Positions 26,726 to 37,117 are shown, counted from the stretch's first letter. The stretch: DNA of 64,000 bases from Anaerobacillus sp. CMMVII (GCF_025377685.1 NZ_JACEHK010000017.1:186001-250000), one strand, 5' to 3'. Numbers and translations are program-made. Notes: generated by a model not told the origin, from the letters alone.

Positions 26726-27169
26726 GTGATAATAAAAACAAAGTATTTAGGTGAAGTAGAGATAAATGAAGAGAGTATAATCAAATTTGAAAATGGAATT
26801 CCAAGCTTTTTAGACGAAAAGCAGTTTGTTTTACTGCCGTTCGGCCAAGAAACACCGCTATACATCTTGCAATCAGTCATTACCCCTGAATTAGGATTTG
26901 TCTGTGTCTCACCATTTCAATTTTTCCCTGATTACCAAGTCAAGCTTTCAGACTCAAACCTTGAAGCATTAGTGATTGAAAAAGAAGAGGACGTTGCCTT
27001 GTATGTGATCTTAACCGTCCAAGACCCGTTTACCGATACAACTGCAAACCTTCAAGGACCAATCGTTATTAATACGAAAAAGCAAAAAGCAAAACAAATT
27101 CTATTAAGTGAAACAAACTATCGAACCAAGCATTTATTAATGCCACAAACTGTTGGGCAGGAGGGATAA
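26726..27169 (+). CDS. fliW: Flagellar assembly factor FliW
   Basis: 147 residues, GTG start. [29 protein letters not shown] and the [16 protein letters not shown] block are family signatures. FliW binds flagellin and, when free, binds CsrA allosterically to relieve repression of hag. csrA begins two bases after the stop. The GTG is preceded by GTGGTGAT. Confidence 0.94.
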   Translation: MIIKTKYLGEVEINEESIIKFENGIPSFLDEKQFVLLPFGQETPLYILQSVITPELGFVCVSPFQFFPDYQVKLSDSNLEALVIEKEEDVALYVILTVQDPFTDTTANLQGPIVINTKKQKAKQILLSETNYRTKHLLMPQTVGQEG

Positions 27170-27171
27170 CG

Positions 27172-27408
27172 ATGCTCGTCTTAACCCGGAAAAAAGACCA
27201 ATCGATTATGATCGGCGACGATATTGAAATTACCATCTTAGCAGTTGATGGTGACCAAATTAAACTTGGCATTAACGCACCAAGAAACATTGAGATCCAC
27301 CGCAAAGAGATTTTCCTAGCCATCCAAGACGAGAACAATAAGGCAGCAAATACTTCCATGAACCTGTTGCAGCAGTTGACGAATAACTTTCAGAGACAAG
27401 AAAAATAA
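27172..27408 (+). CDS. csrA: Translational repressor CsrA
   Basis: 78 residues. [20 protein letters not shown] and [17 protein letters not shown] are the conserved RNA-binding strands; the Arg in IEIHRKE is the key contact. It represses hag translation by blocking its ribosome binding site. A clear target lies in the hag leader (27643-27656). Confidence 0.96.
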   Translation: MLVLTRKKDQSIMIGDDIEITILAVDGDQIKLGINAPRNIEIHRKEIFLAIQDENNKAANTSMNLLQQLTNNFQRQEK

Positions 27409-27420
27409 GTAAATCACATG

Positions 27421-27444
27421 CAGAGACTTGGGCTCTGTTTTTTG
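27421..27444 (+). terminator. Terminator after csrA
   Basis: CAGAG-acttggg-CTCTG followed by TTTTTT. Confidence 0.7.
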
Positions 27445-27543
27445 TATAAAGCAAGAAGAGTCATAGTTCTACATATTTTTATAACTAATCTCTATGATTT
27501 TACAAAAAATATAAAAAAATTGTAGAAATTAAGAAAAAACTAT

Positions 27544-27570
27544 TAAACATTCATATAATACCTCCGATAT
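27544..27570 (+). promoter_or_regulatory. Sigma-D promoter of hag
   Basis: TAAA (27544-27547), 15 bases, TCCGATAT (27563-27570), about 120 bases before the hag start. Confidence 0.9.
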
Positions 27571-27642
27571 AAACAATGTAGAATTGAAAATGAGTAGATT
27601 GGCGGCCGACCTTCCACCCATCTCAATTCAAATACTTTCCAA

Positions 27643-27656
27643 CCACAAGGACGTGG
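27643..27656 (+). promoter_or_regulatory. CsrA-binding hairpin in the hag leader
   Basis: CCAC-AAGGAC-GTGG: a 4-bp stem presenting GGA in the loop, the standard CsrA target. A second GGA lies in the Shine-Dalgarno CAAGGAGGAA (27673-27682). The pair reproduces the two-site layout known for B. subtilis hag. Confidence 0.8.
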
Positions 27657-27688
27657 GCGGACAAACCAAACTCAAGGAGGAATTATTT

Positions 27689-28513
27689 ATGATTATCAAC
27701 AATAACATTTCAGCATTAAACAACCACCGTCAGATGGGTATGAACCAGGCTGCTGGTCAAAAATCTATGGAGAAGTTATCTTCAGGTCTTCGTATTAACA
27801 AAGCTGGTGATGATGCAGCAGGTTTAGCAATCTCTGAGAAAATGAGAGGGCAAATTCGCGGCTTAGACCAAGCATCTCGTAACGCTCAAGATGGTATCTC
27901 TTTGATTCAAACAGCTGAAGGTGCGTTAAACGAAACTCATTCTATCCTTCAACGTATGCGTGAATTAGCAGTACAAGCATCAAATGATACAAACACTGAT
28001 GCAGATCGTGGAGAACTTCAAAAAGAAGTTAACCAGTTAATCTCGGAAATTGATCGTATTGCTAATAATACAGAGTTCAATACAAAGACTCTTATGAATG
28101 GTAGTTTCGATAGTACCGCATTAACTTTCCACATTGGAGCAAATATTGATCAAAATATTGCATTGACAATTGCTGATATGAGCTCTGCTGGTGTGCTATC
28201 TCAATTATCAGGTTTAGGAATCACTTCTCAAGGTGATGCTAATGACGCAATTTCAGCTATTAATGCTGCGATTGAAAGAGTTTCTGCTGAAAGATCTAAA
28301 CTAGGCGCTTACCAAAATCGCCTTGATCATACAATTTCGAATCTTGGTAATTCAGCTGAAAATCTTCAAGCTGCTGAATCTAGAATTAGAGATGTAGACA
28401 TGGCACGTGAAGTAATGAGTATGACGAAGAGTAATATTCTTTCTCAAGCATCACAAGCAATGCTTGCACAAGCGAACCAAGCACCACAAGCAGTACTTCA
28501 ACTATTAGGTTAA
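27689..28513 (+). CDS. hag: Flagellin (Hag)
   Basis: 274 residues (short flagellin: D0/D1 with a minimal variable region). The start at 27689 follows AAGGAGG and gives the standard N-terminus [15 protein letters not shown]; an upstream in-frame ATG (27584) would add about 35 atypical residues and lies before the CsrA target. The C-terminus [15 protein letters not shown] is canonical. The filament protein is controlled by sigma-D and by CsrA/FliW. A strong terminator follows, and a large glycosyltransferase gene lies next. Confidence 0.97.
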   Translation: MIINNNISALNNHRQMGMNQAAGQKSMEKLSSGLRINKAGDDAAGLAISEKMRGQIRGLDQASRNAQDGISLIQTAEGALNETHSILQRMRELAVQASNDTNTDADRGELQKEVNQLISEIDRIANNTEFNTKTLMNGSFDSTALTFHIGANIDQNIALTIADMSSAGVLSQLSGLGITSQGDANDAISAINAAIERVSAERSKLGAYQNRLDHTISNLGNSAENLQAAESRIRDVDMAREVMSMTKSNILSQASQAMLAQANQAPQAVLQLLG

Positions 28514-28520
28514 GGACTTT

Positions 28521-28558
28521 AAAGTGCCTCCTTCAGAACTTTGAAGGGGGCACTTTTA
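28521..28558 (+). terminator. Terminator after hag
   Basis: AAAGTGCCTCCTTCA / TGAAGGGGGCACTTT 15-bp stem with a T-rich tail. Confidence 0.92.
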
Positions 28559-28628
28559 TATTATTATGTTGTTTTATATAGTAATTGACTACCTATTATC
28601 TAAAGCAACATAAATTTAAGGAGAAAAA

Positions 28629-31600
28629 ATGGAAAAATTTCTAAGTTTATGTATGATAGTTAAAAATGAGGAAAGAACATTAGATCGTTGTTTAAGTTCA
28701 GTTAAGGATGTAGTTGATGAAATAATAATAGTAGATACAGGTTCTATTGATAGGACGTTAGAAATAGCGAATAGATATGTACAAAGAGTATATGAGTATG
28801 AATGGAATAATAGCTTCTCAGATGCAAGAAATTTTGCACAATCTAAGGCTTCTGGCAAATGGATTCTTGTTTTAGATGCTGATGAGTTTGTAGACACTGA
28901 TAATTTAAAATTAGCCATTGATGAGCTAAAGGAAAGTAAAAGTTCTGCTGAGGCCTTTCAAGTTAAAATTTACAATTTTACTGGAAAGTATGGCGAACGA
29001 ATTATACAGCATAAAAGCATTAGATTATATAGAAATAGTTCTTCTATTAAATATTATAGACTAATACATGAACAATTAAAAAAAGTAACTGGTGATTTAG
29101 AAGTTGGTTCTATTAACCTAACTCTTTATCACTCAGGTTATCTGAATAGCACAATGAAAGAAAAAAACAAATCAGAAAGAAATACACATTTACTAGATAA
29201 TGAAATCGTATTGTCTGGGAATTCAGCTTTTGATTATTTTAATTTAGGAAATGAATACTTGGTTACTAATGAAACTGAAAAAGCATTGGAGGCATTTGTT
29301 AATGGATACAACAAAAAAATAAGCTTTAACATTAGCTGGATACCGTTCTGTTTGGTCCAAATAGTTAATTGTTTGATTAGTTTGCAAAGATATGAAGAAG
29401 CCTTAAGGGTAATTGCTGATGCTGAAAATATCTTTCCCGCTTCACCTGATTTTAAGGTTTTTAAGGCAAATATCTATTTGAGTCAGCATCGTTATACGGA
29501 TGCGCTAGAAGTTTTGGTTTCTACTATAGAAACTCATGGAGATGATAATCATTGTATAGTAAGTATAGACTATAGAGAATATTATCCGCATTTATTGCTG
29601 GGGAAAGTTTACAAAAAACAAAACGAATTAAGTAATGCAGTATTTCATTTTAGTAAAGCATACTCTTTTAATAAAAGTAAAGAAGCGTTAAGTGAACTAC
29701 TAAATATTTTATATAAAAACGAATCCGAAAGTGACATAAAGCACTTTATAGATACTAATATTGATATCTCAACTACTGATGATTTAATTAATATGGTATT
29801 AATATTAATATCTATTCATGATACGGTTATTGTGAAAGAGTATATTGAAAAGGTTAATGAACCAATACTTGTTAAAGGACTTAATTTAAGAATAGCCTTA
29901 TACGAAAACAATATTCCGACGATTAAAGAATTAATGTTGGTAATTTCTAATAATGAGCTGATCGAGCTGATTAAAAGACAAATAATTGATTTCTATGATG
30001 TGATAGTCATCTATTTTATACTCGGAGATGGTATTATCACCATTTTGAGAGATTTATCTTATACACTATTAGGTGGAGATAAATCTTTTATAGAAAGATT
30101 ACTATCTGGAAGCAACTTAATAAATGAGACTGATAAAAAACATTATTTAGTTTTATTTGAAAGGTTATTAAAATATAAGTTTGACTCAATATTGAATAAG
30201 TTTTTAGAATGGAGGTACTCCTTAGGATCCGATATTAATATCGATATAGGAGATATTTTATATAAATATGGTTGCAAAGATTTGGCTATTAATTCATATA
30301 AACAAGTAATTAATACAAGCTTTTTATCTGAAAACTCTTTTGCTAATATCTGTAAGTACTATAAAGACCAACAAAATTTTACCCAAGCACTTAAGGTTGC
30401 TAGTGAAGCACTTAAATTAAATAAATATGACTTTAGGATAATAACAGACTTTATTGAAATTTTCATGAGCCATCAAAATTACCAAGGTGTTATTGATACA
30501 ATTGATTTTGGGTTAGAAAATTATAAAAATAGTAATTACTTGAAAAAGAAACTGGAGTTACTCTTTTCTATTCTTATAACTAATCAAGAGCAAAGTTTAG
30601 CTCTAAATTTAGTGAATGTTTTATCTAAACACTTTGGGGAAGATGCACATAGTATAACAATGAAGTCAATTGTTGAAATGTTAACTGGTAATATAGACGT
30701 TGCAGAGAATATATTAAATAACGGATTGGAAAGATTTCCTCGGAATTACGATATTTTATACAACCTACATTACTTACATGAAATGCAAGGTAGACACAAT
30801 GAGTCGGATGAAACACTAAAGTTATTAAACGAATGCTTGAATACGATGAGATATTTAAATCCAGACATTAGTGTTCAAGACTTTTTTAAACTATTAGATG
30901 AAAAGGGAATTAAGTATGTAGTTTTAAGATGGTATGATGAATTATTATATTCTACAGCGGAAATCAAAGATGTTGATATACTAGTTGATGATAAAGATGT
31001 CTATAAGTTAAGCAAATATTTTCTGCCTTATTACAAAGAAGGTGCAATACCATTCGATGTATATACACCTACACCAACACCTAATAATCATTTTGCTGGT
31101 TTACCTTACTATCCAAGAAATTTAGCAGATCAAATACTACGCCAAAGGGAAAAGTTAGACATAATATATGTGCCTAGTAATGAAGATTATATGTTTAGTT
31201 TAATTTACCATGCACTATACCATAAAGCAGAAAATTCTGGGCTAGATGGCAAAGTATCAAATAATAATAAGTATTATCGTAAAATTAAACAATTTTTGAC
31301 GATTATAAACTTAATAAAGAAATTACGTTAAAACAGTTACATCATTTCTTATCTGAAAATAATTGGTCCCCTTCTCTTGATCTACTTAGAAAGTATAGTA
31401 TTTTGCTTAATAGTGATTTTCTGAAAAGTGTTGCACAATCTACCCATTTTGAAAGGGAGTTCAAAAGTGAACTGTCAATCTATTTTATTAGAGAGTGGAT
31501 AACGAACAAGGGTTATAGTAATTTAATTATTGATAACTTGAAGAAGTACGGCTATGAAATACTATTAACTAAAGATTTAAATGATGAGGTACAAGATACA

Positions 31601-32527
31601 GCTACAAGAGAAATAAGGGGTGGTAACTGGAATGAAGGAGTGATTTATGAAACGGGCGGTAAGCCAGTTACTATGTTAGTCCTATTAGATCTTAACGTAA
31701 CTCCAGTGCCAGAAGAAAGAAAGAAACAATACCCTTTTGTTAAAAATGGTAACTTCTTTAAAAAAGAACTAATAAGAAGAGATATAAATGCACTTCTTAG
31801 TAAAGAAAACATGACCAATCCTGTACATTCCAGTGACGATGAACTAGAGGCAATGGAGTATATTAAACTTTTAATCCCAGAAGAAGTTGAGAAAATAATT
31901 AATAAGAAAGTTCGTTTAATAGAAAGATATCATTCAGACGAACACAGGGTTATTAAACAGTTTAATGGTTATAATTTAAGAGCTAAAACGGAGCTTATAG
32001 AATATGAAGGTGAATTTGCAGTTAAGAAGACATTTAGAGAAAGTCAAAAGAAATTTATGTTAAACGAAATTTATGCCTCAGAAGTCTTGAGCAAAAAATG
32101 TAATTTGATACCACCATTACTAGCTAAAGGTGAAAACTATATTATATTTCCGTATTATAAAAATGAGATTGATAATGAACAATCTAAAAGAAGTATACTT
32201 TCACAGAAGATAAAGGAAATCGCTAATTTTCTAAAGTTTTTGTATGATGAAGGTTTTGCTCATTTAGATTTCCACCCTGGCAACATAATTTATACTAAAG
32301 AAAATGGATTAAAAGTTATTGATTTTGAATACTTATTTAGTTATAGTAAGAAACCAGGTTGTCTTCTACAATCTTATGATGTCATTGGTCCACCTAAAGA
32401 ATTCAAGGGTGATAAACCAGTTTATACAAAATACGCTTCTGAATCAAGTTTGTATGATTACTATAATATTTTATGGGAACAAACAGTTGGTAAGAAGTTA
32501 ACTGAAATAGTTAAACATGAAGTATAA
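28629..32527 (+). CDS. Giant GT2-TPR-nucleotidyltransferase-kinase-fold protein, frameshifted
   Basis: Domains in order, numbered on the joined frame (~1,299 residues). Family-2 glycosyltransferase (1-230) with LCMIVKNEERTLDRCL and DADE (83-86). TPR-like helical repeats (about 210-725). A nucleotidyltransferase-like domain (742-890) with YVVLRWYDEL and DVDILVDD (781-788). A region with RGGNWNEGVIYETGGKP and NPVHSSDDELEAMEYIKL (His1067), which resembles the NDP-kinase active-site block NxxHGSD. A kinase/APH fold with Lys1133, HLDFHPGN (1212-1219) and Asp1232 of VIDFE. Frame is lost at a T5 run (31293-31297); six T join the two frames. It lies directly downstream of hag and looks AT-rich. I infer synthesis and transfer of an activated, possibly phosphorylated, glycan to flagellin. 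GGAGAAAA is its ribosome binding site. Confidence 0.7.
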
Positions 32528-32573
32528 GATATATTCAACGAGGCAATTTTACTGATAAAGAACAACATTTTCT

Positions 32574-32636
32574 TCTCAAGCAATGCTTGCACAAGCAAAC
32601 CAAGCTCCACAAGCTGTACTTCAATTACTTGGGTAA
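32574..32636 (+). pseudogene. Flagellin C-terminal remnant
   Basis: Twenty codons and a stop encode [20 protein letters not shown], the same residues as the end of hag ([23 protein letters not shown]) with several synonymous differences. No flagellin reading frame precedes it. It is the scar of a second hag gene whose 5' part has been lost or replaced by the glycosyltransferase insertion. Confidence 0.85.
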
Positions 32637-33283
32637 TTAGTTGGTTAGTGGTTAGTTGGATAGGAAAACTACAAAACCATACAAACAGGGAGGCTCTAGT
32701 TATGCTAGGGTCTCTTTGTTTATTAGAATTTAATGGATGTATGTATGGAATTGATTAGTGGTTATTTATTACAGCAATTTCAAAGAGATTTTGATGACTT
32801 TAAAATGAGTCTTATGAAAAAATACAAAGGTAGGAACCCTTCCACAATCGTTGATTACACTGAAAATCATTTGCCTGAGACATTATTTAATTTGAGATTA
32901 ATTGATACTCCCAAAGAGAAACTTTAAGTAATCTTCTTAATGATGCTAATGAGTATATTGAAAGGGGAGTTTTACAGAAAGAAAACAGAGTAACCTTCTT
33001 TCGAAACTAGAGAGTTTATGGGGACACCTTTCAGAGATTTAGATCTTCTTTCACTTTCGAATAAGTTGAGAAGTAGATTGTTCCCCGAATGCATACCTTT
33101 AGAGGCTGGTGTGTAACTAAGTGACAGTACATTCCAGTAATAAACCAACATTCAACCATATATTATATATAGGAATGTAAGTTCATTTAATGTGCACTAG
33201 TTGTTCAGGAATGAGCCGAGCCGTAAGCCTTTACTTCCACTGCGGGAGTAAAGGCTATTGCTATTTTTGGAGGAATTTAAAAA
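32637..33283. other. Mostly non-coding stretch after the flagellin remnant
   Basis: A possible terminator (GAGGCTCTAG-ttatg-CTAGGGTCTC, 32693-32716) suits the lost flagellin gene. A weak 60-codon frame lies at 32745-32927. A hairpin AGCCTTTACT / AGTAAAGGCT lies near 33223-33254 just before the radC remnant. I see nothing else that can be supported. Confidence 0.4.
32745..32927 (+). CDS. Hypothetical short open reading frame
   Basis: 60 codons; charged, helical product MELISGYLLQQFQRDFDDF... with no recognised family and no good ribosome binding site. It lies in a decayed region and could be a fragment of a larger lost gene. Confidence 0.25.
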   Translation: MELISGYLLQQFQRDFDDFKMSLMKKYKGRNPSTIVDYTENHLPETLFNLRLIDTPKEKL

Positions 33284-33552
33284 ATGAGAAAGTATGATTA
33301 CCCGAAACAGTTACAATTGCCATTGGTTAATGTAGTGAAGGAAGGGAAGACACAGCCATCGAAACTAGCATCCACTACAAAGACAGGAAAGTAAAGTCAC
33401 CAGAGGATGCTTACAATCTACTAAAACCAATGATGATTGATGCAGACCGTGAGCAGTTCATCGTCGTTTGCTTAGACACGAAAAACCAACCAACAGCAAT
33501 CAATGTTTGTCATGTTGGAAGTCTTAATTCTGCCATCCTTCGATTAGTCTAG
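33284..33552 (+). pseudogene. Truncated RadC-family (JAB/MPN) gene
   Basis: The start (after GGAGG) encodes RKYDYPKQLQLPLVNVVKEG. After one missing G in GGG (33344-33346) the other frame continues TAIETSIHYKDRKVKSPEDA ... DREQFIVVCLDTKNQPTAIN and CHVGSLNSAI. These are hallmark RadC sequences. It stops before the HPREVF and HNHPSGD metal-binding parts, so the catalytic JAMM site is missing. RadC-like genes are frequent on mobile DNA. Confidence 0.8.
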
Positions 33553-33710
33553 GAAGCAATCACGTAGTATCATGGTGAAATTGGCGAGTAGTACTAAACA
33601 ACACTCCTAATTACTCTTGGAGTAAAAGAGAAAAGATGGTCAAGATGTTAGAAAGGCTCTAGTTAGGCTATAGTCTCTTTTCCATTTTAATAAAAGCTTC
33701 TAAAATATTA

Positions 33711-33809
33711 TTTTCCATATCTTACAATAAAACGCCGGTTGCAGCTGTTGCTATCGCAAACAAAGCCAAGCACACAACTCTTGGACTTTTAATGGATACT
33801 TCCGCTTAA
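33711..33809 (+). pseudogene. Possible transposase C-terminal remnant
   Basis: A frame reading KTPVAAVAIANKAKHTTLGL ends at 33809. The VAVANK-type segment resembles the C-terminus of some DDE/DEDD transposases (IS110-like). Only about 30 residues remain, so the call is weak. Confidence 0.3.
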
Positions 33810-33943
33810 AAAACATGTGAAGTACTAAACAATTAGGTAAAAAGTAATGAATAGTATAAGAATTTGAAATTTATTTTATAAAAGCATACTCCTAACCGAT
33901 ATAATAGTATATAAGAGTACTGATAAATCAAGGAGGAGCTCAC

Positions 33944-34320
33944 ATGGATGTGAAATCTTTATCTATTAAAGGGAACTATGATTTTAATGTTAATAGTACA
34001 AAAAAAGATCCTGACGTTAAAATGTTACTGAATTGATTAATCAACGGCTTACAGAGAAGCGGGAAGTTCTCCACGCTGAAAATGCCAAAGAAATATCTAG
34101 GATAGATCTAGAGAAAAATATTGAAAATGTTAATAAGTTTCTAGAAACAAGCTTTACTTCTTTAAAATTTCAAGTTCATGAAGACCTAGATCGTATTTTT
34201 GTGGAAATTGTTGATCAAATAACGCAGGAGGTAGTTAGGGAAATACCGCCAAAGGAATTCCTTGATATGATCTCTTCAATGCTAGAGCATGTAGGTTTAA
34301 TTGTAGATAAGCGAGTTTAA
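33944..34320 (+). CDS. flaG: Flagellar protein FlaG, frameshifted
   Basis: The ATG at 33944 follows AAGGAGGAGC. The first 25 codons are in one frame and the rest (VTELINQRLTEKREVL ... IPPKEFLDMISSM) in another. A fifth A in the run 34019-34022 joins them to about 125 residues. VNKFLETSFTSLKFQVHEDLDRIFVEIVD is split here for length but is the conserved FlaG core. It influences filament length and precedes fliD as yvyC does in B. subtilis. A sigma-D-like ACCGATAT lies 42 bases upstream with a poor -35. Confidence 0.85.
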
Positions 34321-34396
34321 TAGTAGGAAAAAGGGTGCGTAGTTATGAATTACGTACTTTTTTTGAGGAGTAATTTAAGATAAATGAATTTTCCCC

Positions 34397-34423
34397 TAAA
34401 AAAAATGTCGTTTTAACCGATAT
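34397..34423 (+). promoter_or_regulatory. Sigma-D promoter of fliD
   Basis: TAAA (34397-34400), 15 bases, ACCGATAT (34416-34423), 40 bases before fliD. Confidence 0.88.
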
Positions 34424-34463
34424 AATGTCAAGATGATAGTTTTCGGAAAATGAGGTGCAAGAA

Positions 34464-36275
34464 ATGAGAATTGGTGGTCTCGCTTCAGGAATGGATACTG
34501 ACCAAATGATCAAGGATTTAATGCGCGTTCAGCGCTTACCAATGGACAAGCTTACTCAAAGGAAGCAAACGATTGAATGGCAACGGGACGCCTATCGTAG
34601 TATCAATACCCAAATGGCGAAGTATAATACAAATATTTTTGATACCATTATGCGTTCAGCAAATATGTCAGCGAAAACAGTAACATCCTCAAATAGTTCT
34701 CGTATTACGGCAACAGCTACAGCCGCAGCTGCAAATAGCTCGTTTACGATAAAGGAAGTAAAACAGCTAGCTACAGCTGCAACAAACGTAAGCCAAGGGG
34801 CTATTTCTGCAGATCCAACTGTGAAGATTGATCCGACGCAAACATTACAGTCCCAGTACCCTGAGGAGAATGTAGGAGATTTCGGATGGAAAAAAGGTAA
34901 AATTCAAAATGAAAGTTTAACACTGACTGAAAAACAAAGCATGATTAATTTACAAAATACTGACTTTGTTGAAAATCAAGCAGATTTACTAGCGTCAACA
35001 ATTGTAAAGGTCAACGGAAAGCAGTTTGAAGTAGTTACTACTAAAGATGGTTTAAAAGATAATCAAGTATATTTTAATATGGTAGATAAGAAAATGGAAT
35101 TTAGTAAAGACTTGGAAATTGGGGCAAAAGTCTCTGTAACGTACGCGACGAAGTCAGAAACAGAAAAGTACTTTACTTCTTCCATCACGACCTTCAATAC
35201 CAGTGGAGTGCCACAAGTTGAAAAGTTTACATTTCAAGGAGATAAAACTTTAAACCAAGTAATCCAAGAAATCAATAGTTCACCTGCTGGTGTTAGCATG
35301 TTTTATGATTCCTTTACGGATAGAGTAACGGTGCAACGTAAGGAGACAGGTAATCATAATCCAGGAGGTCAAGAAATGATCTTTGAGGGTAGCTTCTTCA
35401 CAAACGTTCTTAAGTTAAATACAAGTGAAGAAAAGGGCGGGGATAATGCCAAGTTCACGATCAACGGTCTTGAAACCGAACGCCCAACAAACAACTTTAC
35501 AATCAACGGTGTTACCATCACCCTTAAAGAAGCATTTACTGACAGTCCTGTTACCTTAAATGTGAATACAAATACAGATAAAATCTTTGATACAATTAAA
35601 GGCTTTGTTGATGAATATAATGAGTTACTTGCGACGATTAATGGCAAGCTTAAAGAAGAGCGGTACCGCGATTTTCGCCCATTGACTGATGAGCAAAAAG
35701 AGGCGATGTCTGAAAAGGATATCGAGAAGTGGGAAGAGAAAGCGATGAGTGGTATGCTTCGCAATGACCAAACACTCTCAAATGCATTAGATCGAATGCG
35801 ATCAGCGATGTACAGTCCGGTCTCATTATCTGGGGATAACCCGACATTTAAACAGTTAGCTGAGCTTGGGATTACTACTTCTAGAGACTTTATGGAGCGA
35901 GGGAAGCTTGAAATAGATGAGGCTAAGCTACGCGCGGCAATCGAAAAAGATCCAGATGGAGTTTTTCGGATCTTTAATGCTGACGGCCCAACGTCTGCTG
36001 AAAAAGGGCTTGCGCGCCGGATGCGTGAAAACTTAGCAGGAGCAATGGATCAAGTTGCAGAGCGGGCAGGAGGTAGTAGGGGGAAAAACCTGAACCACCA
36101 ATTTACCTTAGGAAGAAATATTACAGATATCGATCGGCAAATTTCAAACTTTGAGCGACGGTTAAAGCAAATTGAGGATCGCTACTGGAAGCAGTTTTCA
36201 GCGATGGAAAAAGCAATGCAGCAAGCCAACTCTCAGGCTGAAACGATGTTTGCCCAATTATTTGGCGGTCAATAG
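34464..36275 (+). CDS. fliD: Flagellar filament cap protein FliD (HAP2)
   Basis: 603 residues. N-terminal MRIGGLASGMDTDQMIKDLM and a C-terminal coiled-coil ending QAETMFAQLFGGQ are the FliD_N and FliD_C signatures. It is longer than B. subtilis FliD (about 500), with extra length in the surface-exposed middle. The ATG at 34464 follows GAGGTG. It caps the filament and guides flagellin folding. Confidence 0.95.
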   Translation: MRIGGLASGMDTDQMIKDLMRVQRLPMDKLTQRKQTIEWQRDAYRSINTQMAKYNTNIFDTIMRSANMSAKTVTSSNSSRITATATAAAANSSFTIKEVKQLATAATNVSQGAISADPTVKIDPTQTLQSQYPEENVGDFGWKKGKIQNESLTLTEKQSMINLQNTDFVENQADLLASTIVKVNGKQFEVVTTKDGLKDNQVYFNMVDKKMEFSKDLEIGAKVSVTYATKSETEKYFTSSITTFNTSGVPQVEKFTFQGDKTLNQVIQEINSSPAGVSMFYDSFTDRVTVQRKETGNHNPGGQEMIFEGSFFTNVLKLNTSEEKGGDNAKFTINGLETERPTNNFTINGVTITLKEAFTDSPVTLNVNTNTDKIFDTIKGFVDEYNELLATINGKLKEERYRDFRPLTDEQKEAMSEKDIEKWEEKAMSGMLRNDQTLSNALDRMRSAMYSPVSLSGDNPTFKQLAELGITTSRDFMERGKLEIDEAKLRAAIEKDPDGVFRIFNADGPTSAEKGLARRMRENLAGAMDQVAERAGGSRGKNLNHQFTLGRNITDIDRQISNFERRLKQIEDRYWKQFSAMEKAMQQANSQAETMFAQLFGGQ

Positions 36276-36301
36276 ATTTTTAAATTAGTAGGAGGGTTAC
36301 G

Positions 36302-36706
36302 ATGTCTATACCAAATCCATATGCGACAGCATATAAGAACAATACAACAGCAACAGCTTCGCCAGGTGAGTTAACATTAATGCTTTATAATGGTTGCCTG
36401 AAGTTCATCAAACAAACACGAATGGCAATTGAAAAAGGCGATATTCAAGCGAAAAATACGAATATCATTAAAGCACAAAACATTATCAGAGAGCTTATGG
36501 TTACATTAAAAACAGATAATGAAATTGGTAAAGAAATGATGCGGATGTACGATTTCATCCTTGGTCGTCTAATTGATGCTAATACGAAAAGCGATCTTGT
36601 CGCTTTAGCAGAAGCGGAACAGTTTGTCGTAGAATTCCGTGATACCTGGAAGCAAGTTGTTCAACTTGATCGTCAAAAGCGCCATGGTCAAGGTGGCAAG
36701 GCCTAG
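36302..36706 (+). CDS. fliS: Flagellin export chaperone FliS
   Basis: 134 residues, helical. NPYATAYKNNTTATASPGEL and LMLYNGCLKFIKQ are the conserved N-terminal blocks; the length matches B. subtilis FliS (133). It binds the flagellin C-terminus. AGGAGGG precedes the ATG. The fliT start overlaps its stop. Confidence 0.96.
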   Translation: MSIPNPYATAYKNNTTATASPGELTLMLYNGCLKFIKQTRMAIEKGDIQAKNTNIIKAQNIIRELMVTLKTDNEIGKEMMRMYDFILGRLIDANTKSDLVALAEAEQFVVEFRDTWKQVVQLDRQKRHGQGGKA

Positions 36707-37053
36707 TGGTCACTGTAAATGAGCTTTACATAGTGACGAGAAATTTAGTAGAACAGCTGAATACTCCGTTTCCAAAGGAAGTTCGGGAGTCTTATATTGA
36801 GAGAGTAGAAGTTCTCTTAGCAAAAAGACAAGATCTCATTAACCACTATGAGGGTAAACCGACTATAGATGAACTAGAGCAAGCGAAACAAATCATTCAG
36901 TGGAATAACGCGATCGAAAAGTTATTAAAAAACTACTTAGAGACGATCAAAGTTGATCTGAACAAACTAAAGCAACAAAAGGAAACAGGAAAGAGATACG
37001 AAAATCCATATGTGGACCAGACCGATGGATATTTTATTGATAAGAAAAACTAA
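36706..37053 (+). CDS. fliT: Flagellar chaperone FliT
   Basis: 115 residues, GTG start overlapping the TAG of fliS by one base. Predicted helical bundle with the C-terminal PYVDQTDGYFIDKKN typical of Bacillus FliT. It is the chaperone of FliD. A terminator follows after the stop. Confidence 0.92.
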   Translation: MVTVNELYIVTRNLVEQLNTPFPKEVRESYIERVEVLLAKRQDLINHYEGKPTIDELEQAKQIIQWNNAIEKLLKNYLETIKVDLNKLKQQKETGKRYENPYVDQTDGYFIDKKN

Positions 37054-37075
37054 ATGTAAATTTATAGACACAAAT

Positions 37076-37117
37076 AGGCAGAGTAACTATGTAGTACCTA
37101 GTTATTCTGCCTTTTTT
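37076..37117 (+). terminator. Terminator after fliT
   Basis: AGGCAGAGTAACTA / TAGTTATTCTGCCTTTTTT with a 9-base loop. Confidence 0.92.

Noticed and set aside
27584-27688. Upstream start for hag
   Set aside because: It would add a non-flagellin N-terminus and translate the CsrA leader; AAGGAGG directs the start at 27689.
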